Origin: Oasisia sp. SBJ-2009
Taxonomy: Eukaryota > Annelida > Polychaeta > Sabellida > Siboglinidae
DNA: 64,000 nt
Reading direction: 5' to 3'
NCBI GenBank assembly: GCA_964017155.1
Contig: OZ024861.1
Coordinates: 22,210,213-22,274,212 of the forward strand
Part shown: piece after piece, positions 59,190 through 64,000 of the stretch
Layout: each line of letters opens with the position of its first letter
Position numbering within the stretch: the stretch's first letter is position 1
Notes under the pieces: model-generated
What the model was told of the DNA's origin: nothing
Seen by the model: the letters and a program-made list of their open reading frames with translations, nothing else
Databases searched by the model: none
Made by a program: the position numbers and the translations under genes

Positions 59190-62100
59190 ATGACATCTGT
59201 AGCACCGAACAGAGGCCAATCGCAGGGTCAGGGAACGTACACATTTGCCAGCCAGCCACGGGCAGTTCCAGAGCGAAAGAAGTACCGAAATGAGGCAGAT
59301 TATGGGCAGTAAGTCGGTGTAATATATTTTGTATATGCATTTTAGCTTGAAAGGATGTTTCGCACGTTCACTTAAGTTCTCAACGATATAACCGTACACG
59401 TTCACTTCATGAACTGGGCCACGTTACAGCGAAGGCTTGAAGCAATAATCGGTGCGTAAAAAGCCCGACTTGCCTTGAGGAGTTGAGATGTTTTACACAT
59501 GTTGCCATCATCTAGTCGCCGGCATAGTCAGATTCTACGTATACATGCCGAAGCCAACAACCATACACTTCCCCTTTGTCTAGTATTATCTGTCCTACCA
59601 CCCTCCTGCCAACTTATAACAAGAGATCTTCATACTACACCAGTGAATCGTGATGTTGATTGTAAGAAGACAATTATTGAAGCCTCAACCTTCATTCAAA
59701 GACAGTTCAGTCTTCAAATAGTTCATAAGACTTGTTGTTGTAGATGTACTTTGTAATAATTTGGATTTGCTAATTGTGTGTCTAAGCTGTTTAGCAGCAG
59801 TAGTAGTAGTAGGCTCGGTCATGGGTGAAGCCTCCTAACTGTTCTGACGGTCTGCTCGGCTGGAGCAGCGTCGCCTGTGGCTGAAGAGACCGATGCGGGA
59901 GAGGCAGTCTACCACAAAGGTTGCATCTGTGTGTGGTCTCTGGTCTGCTGGAATTGCTGCGCTCCTTTCTGCGTATCCACTTGTCTTCTGCATCGTTCAT
60001 CAGTTTTTCTTCTTCTATCTTGAGGTGTTGATTTAGCGTACTTCTCCACCCCGTGCGGCCATTGTATCGCAGTCGTGGGTGACCAGTTGTTATCTTTCCT
60101 GATGCCAACTCTCCATAGAGGATGTCTTTTGGGATGCGGCCATGGTTCATGCGGTGGGCATGACCCAGCCAGCAGTGTCTGCACTGCCTGAACAGAGTGT
60201 ACATTTTGGGAAGGCCAGCACAAGACAGGACCTTAGCATCTTTCCAGGATATGCCCAGGATACAGTGAATACTTCTCAGGTGGAAGGTGTTGATTCTTAT
60301 CTCTTGTCTGGCATATATGTAGCTTTGTTGCCTTGTGCGATGGTTGCGATTTGCTGTTTGGATGGTTCCAAATCCCGTGCACCCAATGAGGATGGTGGGA
60401 CAGCACCTTGCTGGCTGGAGGCTGCCCAGCTTGAGACGGGCAGTAGCTGTATATAGTGGGATCCTAAAACCACTCCCACTCTATTCTTTGGATATTCTAT
60501 TATAGACATGATATAGTAGTAGAATGGACCAGTGTATTATATAATATCCCGGAAGAGTGGGGTAAACAAAAATACTTAAGGCTAAGTTTTGAACAATATG
60601 GTCCCTCAATTAATGATGCTTAATTAATTGGTGCATAATTAATTTACTTCTCGAACAATGCACCTCATTATATTTAATTATACTCTGCATGCATTCCCTA
60701 TATTGGCTGTTTTTGCTAATTAGTGTCTGGCATAGGATTATGATTTTTATATGTCTAGAAGGTTGTTAAGTGGACACACAGGAATGGAAAACCTGATTTA
60801 GACTAAGCTGAAATGAAATGTAAGTTTGTCATATTCTGTTGCAAACAGTACTTATAATTTCATATTATATGTTTTCCTTTAAACAATAAAATGAACAAAC
60901 CATTTTATCATATTACAAAACAGCATTTTTTTTTTGAGATCAAACAAAACGGCCCAATGTAGTACCCAAAACACCTGTTGTTTAAATCACAGTTAATGAT
61001 GTGATTGACACCACTTATCTGCTCAGCTAAGTGAATTAATTGTTAGGTTGATTGGCAATCAATACTGGCGTTACAGGTTTAACTCAAAGGTTAAGTCTCT
61101 TGGATCCAAAGTGTGAAGCAGGGCTATGTTGCTGAATAATCAATCAGCAAGTCCTTCCATTACATTGTGAAAGCTACTCCTCATTTCAACAACACTAACA
61201 TAATCTTGTTAAGGAATATATTTCTTGCTAGTTGTATTACATAAACAATTCAATGCAACAGTGGTGATGTACATTGTATTTATGATGTCTAGTATATAAA
61301 GGCTTGCATGTTTTCATATATACTGTGTGTTGCTGGGAACACGAGATGTACATTTTTGTATTCAACTGCTTTCTCATTGAATGCATCCAATGAATATGAA
61401 TGCTGCTTGTAGAAATGAAGGTCCCCCTGAGTATGGCAACATTATGTACGACAGACGCATTGTGCGTGGCAACACATATGCCCAGCACACCCTGCCAGCA
61501 GTAAGTGGCCTTGTTTTATTCCAGTCTCAGTATCACTCATGCCTCGCCTCCAGTCACTCATACCCCGCCTCCAGTCACCCATACCCCGCCTCCAGTCACT
61601 CATACCCCGCCTCCAGTCACTCATGCCCCGCCTCCAGTCACTCATGCCCCGCCTCCAGTCACCCATACCCCGCCTCCAGTCACTCATGCCCCGCCTCCAG
61701 TCACCCATACCCCGCCTCCAGTCACCCATACCCCGCCTCCAGTCACTCATACCCCGCCTCCAGTCACTCATACCCCGCCTCCAGTCACCCATACCCCGCC
61801 TCCAGTCACTCATACCCCGCCTCCAGTCACTCATACCCCGCCTCCAGTCACCCATACCCCGCCTCCAGTCACCCATACCCCGCCTCCAGTCACCCATACC
61901 CCGCCTCCAGTCACCCATACCCCGCCTCCAGTCACTCATACCCCGCCTCCAGTCACTCATGCCCCGCCTCCAGTCACTCATACCCCGCCTCCAGTCACTC
62001 ATGCCCCGCCTCCAGTCACCCATACCCCGCCTCCAGTCACCCATACCCCGCCTCCAGTCACTCATACCCCGCCTCCAGTCACTCATACCCCGCCTCCAGT

Positions 62101-63308
62101 CACCCATACCCCGCCTCCAGTCACTCATACCCCGCCTCCAGTCACTCATACCCCGCCTCCAGTCACTCATGCCCCGCCTCCAGTCACTCATGCCTCGCCT
62201 CCTACCAATCAGGTTATTTTTGGGTTGTCTATCAAGAAAGTTTTTGGAAGATGTGTAAAATGTAATCTGAACTGATTTTGTTCTTATCTGATTTGTTCAA
62301 TTGTTTTCTCTGCAGCAGCTTTTGGTTGAAATATATTAGGAAAGTCTTGCATAAACAGTTGACCTGTTTTAATATATAAACTTGAGTGCAGCATAATTGT
62401 AAAATTTATTAACTCTCTTGACAAAAGGAAGCATTTACCATACATCCATGCAGGTATATAACATTATTGTTGTGTGAATGTCTGGGATGTAATGTTGTAT
62501 GGTTTATCCACAATGAAACGGTTATATTTTAATTTCCCAGAATGCACAGCCTGACCCGATTGAGATCCAGCGTCAGCAGGAGGCGAGGCGTAGGGCAATT
62601 GCCCACAAAAGAGCCCATCGGTCGCTGCGTCCACGCACACCCGATGCTGTGGAAGGGCGCAAGCACATTGACGTACAGACGGAGCTGTATTTGGAGGAGT
62701 TGAGTGATCGTGTGGAGGAGATGGATGCAACCTGTCAGACTGATTCCTTCCTCGACCGACCTCCGTCACCCCTCTTTATTCCTGCCAAGACAGGCATTGA
62801 TGTGGAAACACAGATCTATGAGGGAGAGGTGGGTATTCTGCATATGTTGTCATGTCTGGTTCTTCCTCCATGTTCTCTCTTATGCAGGGATGTGGTTCAG
62901 GTCCTGTGGTGACAACAGTTCTTTCCATTTTGCATCAGATACTCTGTGTCATGCAGTTCTTTCCAATTGTCCCCTCATGTGCTTCTTAAAGCAACAGCCC
63001 TCTCTTTTTCTTTCATCGTCCTCCAGTTTCCACACATCTTTCTTCACCAACTGTGGACATACACCCCCAGCCCCACTCTGATTCTGCTGTGGATTTTGTT
63101 GCAGCTGTTCCACTTTGACATTGAGGTGAAGCCCATCCTGGAGGTGTTGGTGGGTAAGACGGTGGAGCAGTCTCTGCTGGAAGTGATGGAGGAGGAGGAG
63201 CTCGCCAACCTCCGCATGCAACAGCGACAGTTCGAGGAGCTGCGGAATGCTGAGCTGGTTGAGCAACAGCGACTGGAGGAACAGGAGAGGAGACATCGCG
63301 AGGAGAAG
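59190..63308 (+). CDS. RSPH3: RSPH3, radial spoke head protein 3 (first four coding exons; continues past the window)
   Basis: Exons: 59190-59308, 61413-61500, 62541-62828, 63105-63308, all GT-AG with matching phase, 233 residues so far. RSPH3 is a radial-spoke component of motile-cilium axonemes and, in mammals, an A-kinase anchoring protein that also binds ERK1/2. Landmarks agree with vertebrate RSPH3: TYTFASQPRAVPERKKYR near the N-terminus, YGNIMYDRRIVRGNTYA (47-63), then GRKHIDVQTELYLEEL, CQTDSFLDRPPSPLFIPAKT, LEVKPILEVLVGKTVEQSLL, EVMEEEELANLR and an Arg/Glu coiled coil with LEEQERRHREEK at the last donor. The remaining C-terminal half must lie to the right, since exon 4 ends in a clean GTGAGC donor with no stop. 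The ATG at 59190 is preceded by an in-frame-compatible 5' region and begins the conserved block shortly after. Intron 1 contains an antisense LINE; exon 3 is bracketed by inverted minisatellites. Confidence 0.95.
59790..60450 (-). mobile_element. LINE 3' end in RSPH3 intron 1, antisense to the gene
   Basis: The minus strand encodes, with frameshifts, INTFHLRSIHCILGISWKD, then LPKMYTLFRQCRHCWLGHAH, RMNHGRIPKDILYGELASGK, a degenerate TGHPRLRYNGRTGW and a C-terminal PETTHRCNLCGR zinc-knuckle-like end. This is the standard tail of an animal non-LTR reverse transcriptase. It finishes in a (TAC)n simple repeat at about 59793-59811. It is 5'-truncated and inactive. Confidence 0.9.
61517..62213 (-). 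repeat. 21-bp minisatellite, left inverted copy, about 32 units
   Basis: The plus-strand unit is CATACCCCGCCTCCAGTCACT with variants CATGCCCC and CACCCATACC. It starts about 30 bp after the RSPH3 exon 2 donor and ends in CGCCTCCTACCAATCAGG at 62213. That end and the left flank (TTTTATTCCAGTCTCAGTATCACTC region) reappear, inverted, around the array at 63319-63761. Frames through it on both strands (240-290 codons) are repeat artefacts. Confidence 0.95.
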
Positions 63309-63318
63309 GTGAGCAGGG

Positions 63319-63761
63319 CCTGATTGGTAGGAGGCGGGGTATGAGTGACTGGAGGCGGGGTATGAGTGACTGGAGGCGGGGTATGAGTGACTGGAGGCGG
63401 GGTATGAGTGACTGGAGGTGGGGTGTGAGTGACTGGAGGCGGGGTATGGGTGACTGGAGGCGGGGTATGAGTGACTGGAGGCGAGGCATGAGTGACTGGA
63501 GGTGGGGCATGAGTGACTGGAGGTGGGGTATGAGTGACTGGAGGTGGGGCATGAGTGACTGGAGGTGGGGCATGAGTGACTGGAGGTGGGGCATGAGTGA
63601 CTGGAGGAGGGGCATGAGTGACTGGAGGAGGGGTATGAGTGACTGGAGGTGGGGTATGAGTGACTGGAGGTGGGGTATGAGTGACTGGAGGTGGGGCATG
63701 AGTGACTGGAGGAGGGGTATGAGTGACTGGAGGAGGGGTATGAGTGATTATGGAAATAAAA
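63319..63761 (+). repeat. 21-bp minisatellite, right inverted copy, about 19 units
   Basis: It begins CCTGATTGGTAGGAGGCG, the exact reverse complement of the end of the left copy, 11 bp after the RSPH3 exon 4 donor. It continues as GGAGGCGGGGTATGAGTGACT units (variants GGTGGGG, GGAGGGG) and ends GAGTGATTATGGAAATAAAA. This last stretch matches, with small gaps, the reverse complement of the left flank of the other copy. Confidence 0.95.
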
Positions 63762-64000
63762 TCAAGTTCACTGACATACAGTTCATTTCGTTAGAACGTC
63801 ACATTTTGTAAGATTGATGAGGTTTGTTTGTTTGGCTGGTAGAACTAAAGGCCCAGTGTGTCTGTGTGGGCTGAACAAACCATGACATGGAGAGGTTCCA
63901 GGTCCTTCATTGCAGTAGTAGTTCATGCTATCATACCAGGTCCTTCACAGTGTGTCTGTGAGCTTATATGTGCATGAGTGGTTCTTCAAATAGTTGTGTG
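63762..64000. other. RSPH3 intron 4, continuing past the window
   Basis: Unique sequence with a duplicated CAGGTCCTTCA phrase (about 63899 and 63938). No exon is seen before the edge. Confidence 0.6.

Noticed and set aside
61381..62275. Open frames of 239-294 codons on both strands with SSHPYPA and MSDWRRG repeats
   Set aside because: The 21-bp unit keeps all frames open on both strands; only the first few codons overlap the true RSPH3 exon 2.

Overview
The window looks like nuclear DNA from an invertebrate animal, most probably a bilaterian; a mollusc or another marine lophotrochozoan is my tentative guess, and nothing here fixes the phylum. The signs are intron-rich genes with clean GT-AG splice sites, AT-rich introns, decayed non-LTR retrotransposons ending in simple repeats, tRNA-derived SINEs, and many microsatellites and minisatellites. 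Gene models below were built by hand, by joining open exons whose reading phase carries across GT-AG boundaries and comparing the products with families I know.

Layout. 1-8.5 kb: gene-poor, with LINE remnants, (TA)n/(TG)n tracts, an old direct duplication and a perfect 27-bp-arm hairpin. 8.77-9.53 kb (-): a single-exon Olig-family bHLH factor. 10-14.4 kb: a pure hexanucleotide array, a LINE tail and a SINE-like repeat. 14.8-25.7 kb (+): a complete 11-exon CDC37 (Hsp90 co-chaperone, 385 aa), whose introns hold a TTAA-flanked transposon relic, LINE fragments and two minisatellites. 27.3-29.5 kb: a 31-bp minisatellite. 32.4-40.5 kb (-): a complete 10-exon gene for a seven-helix membrane protein (371 aa) that I cannot name. 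43.6-45.1 kb (-): a 5'-truncated LINE with a long uninterrupted reverse transcriptase frame. 46.9-49.1 kb: a 13-bp minisatellite. 50.0-54.1 kb (-): a complete 4-exon DGCR6 homologue (203 aa). 55.8 kb (+): a possible small mitochondrial-type ORF. 56.1-58.3 kb: nested inverted-repeat elements, a SINE and a LINE tail. 59.2 kb to beyond the right edge (+): the first four coding exons of RSPH3 (radial spoke head protein 3).

The genes form no operon-like or single-pathway unit: a neural-type transcription factor, a kinase chaperone, a membrane protein, a DGCR6 protein and a motile-cilium protein are simply neighbours. What ties the window together is how its minisatellites sit on gene structure. 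Arrays at CDC37 exon 11 and DGCR6 exon 3 each repeat the real 3' splice site plus the first 16 bp of the exon. An array behind DGCR6 repeats the last coding codons and stop. Two inverted copies of one 21-bp array, with matching flanks, bracket RSPH3 exon 3. A perfect match to the RFX X-box consensus lies upstream of RSPH3.
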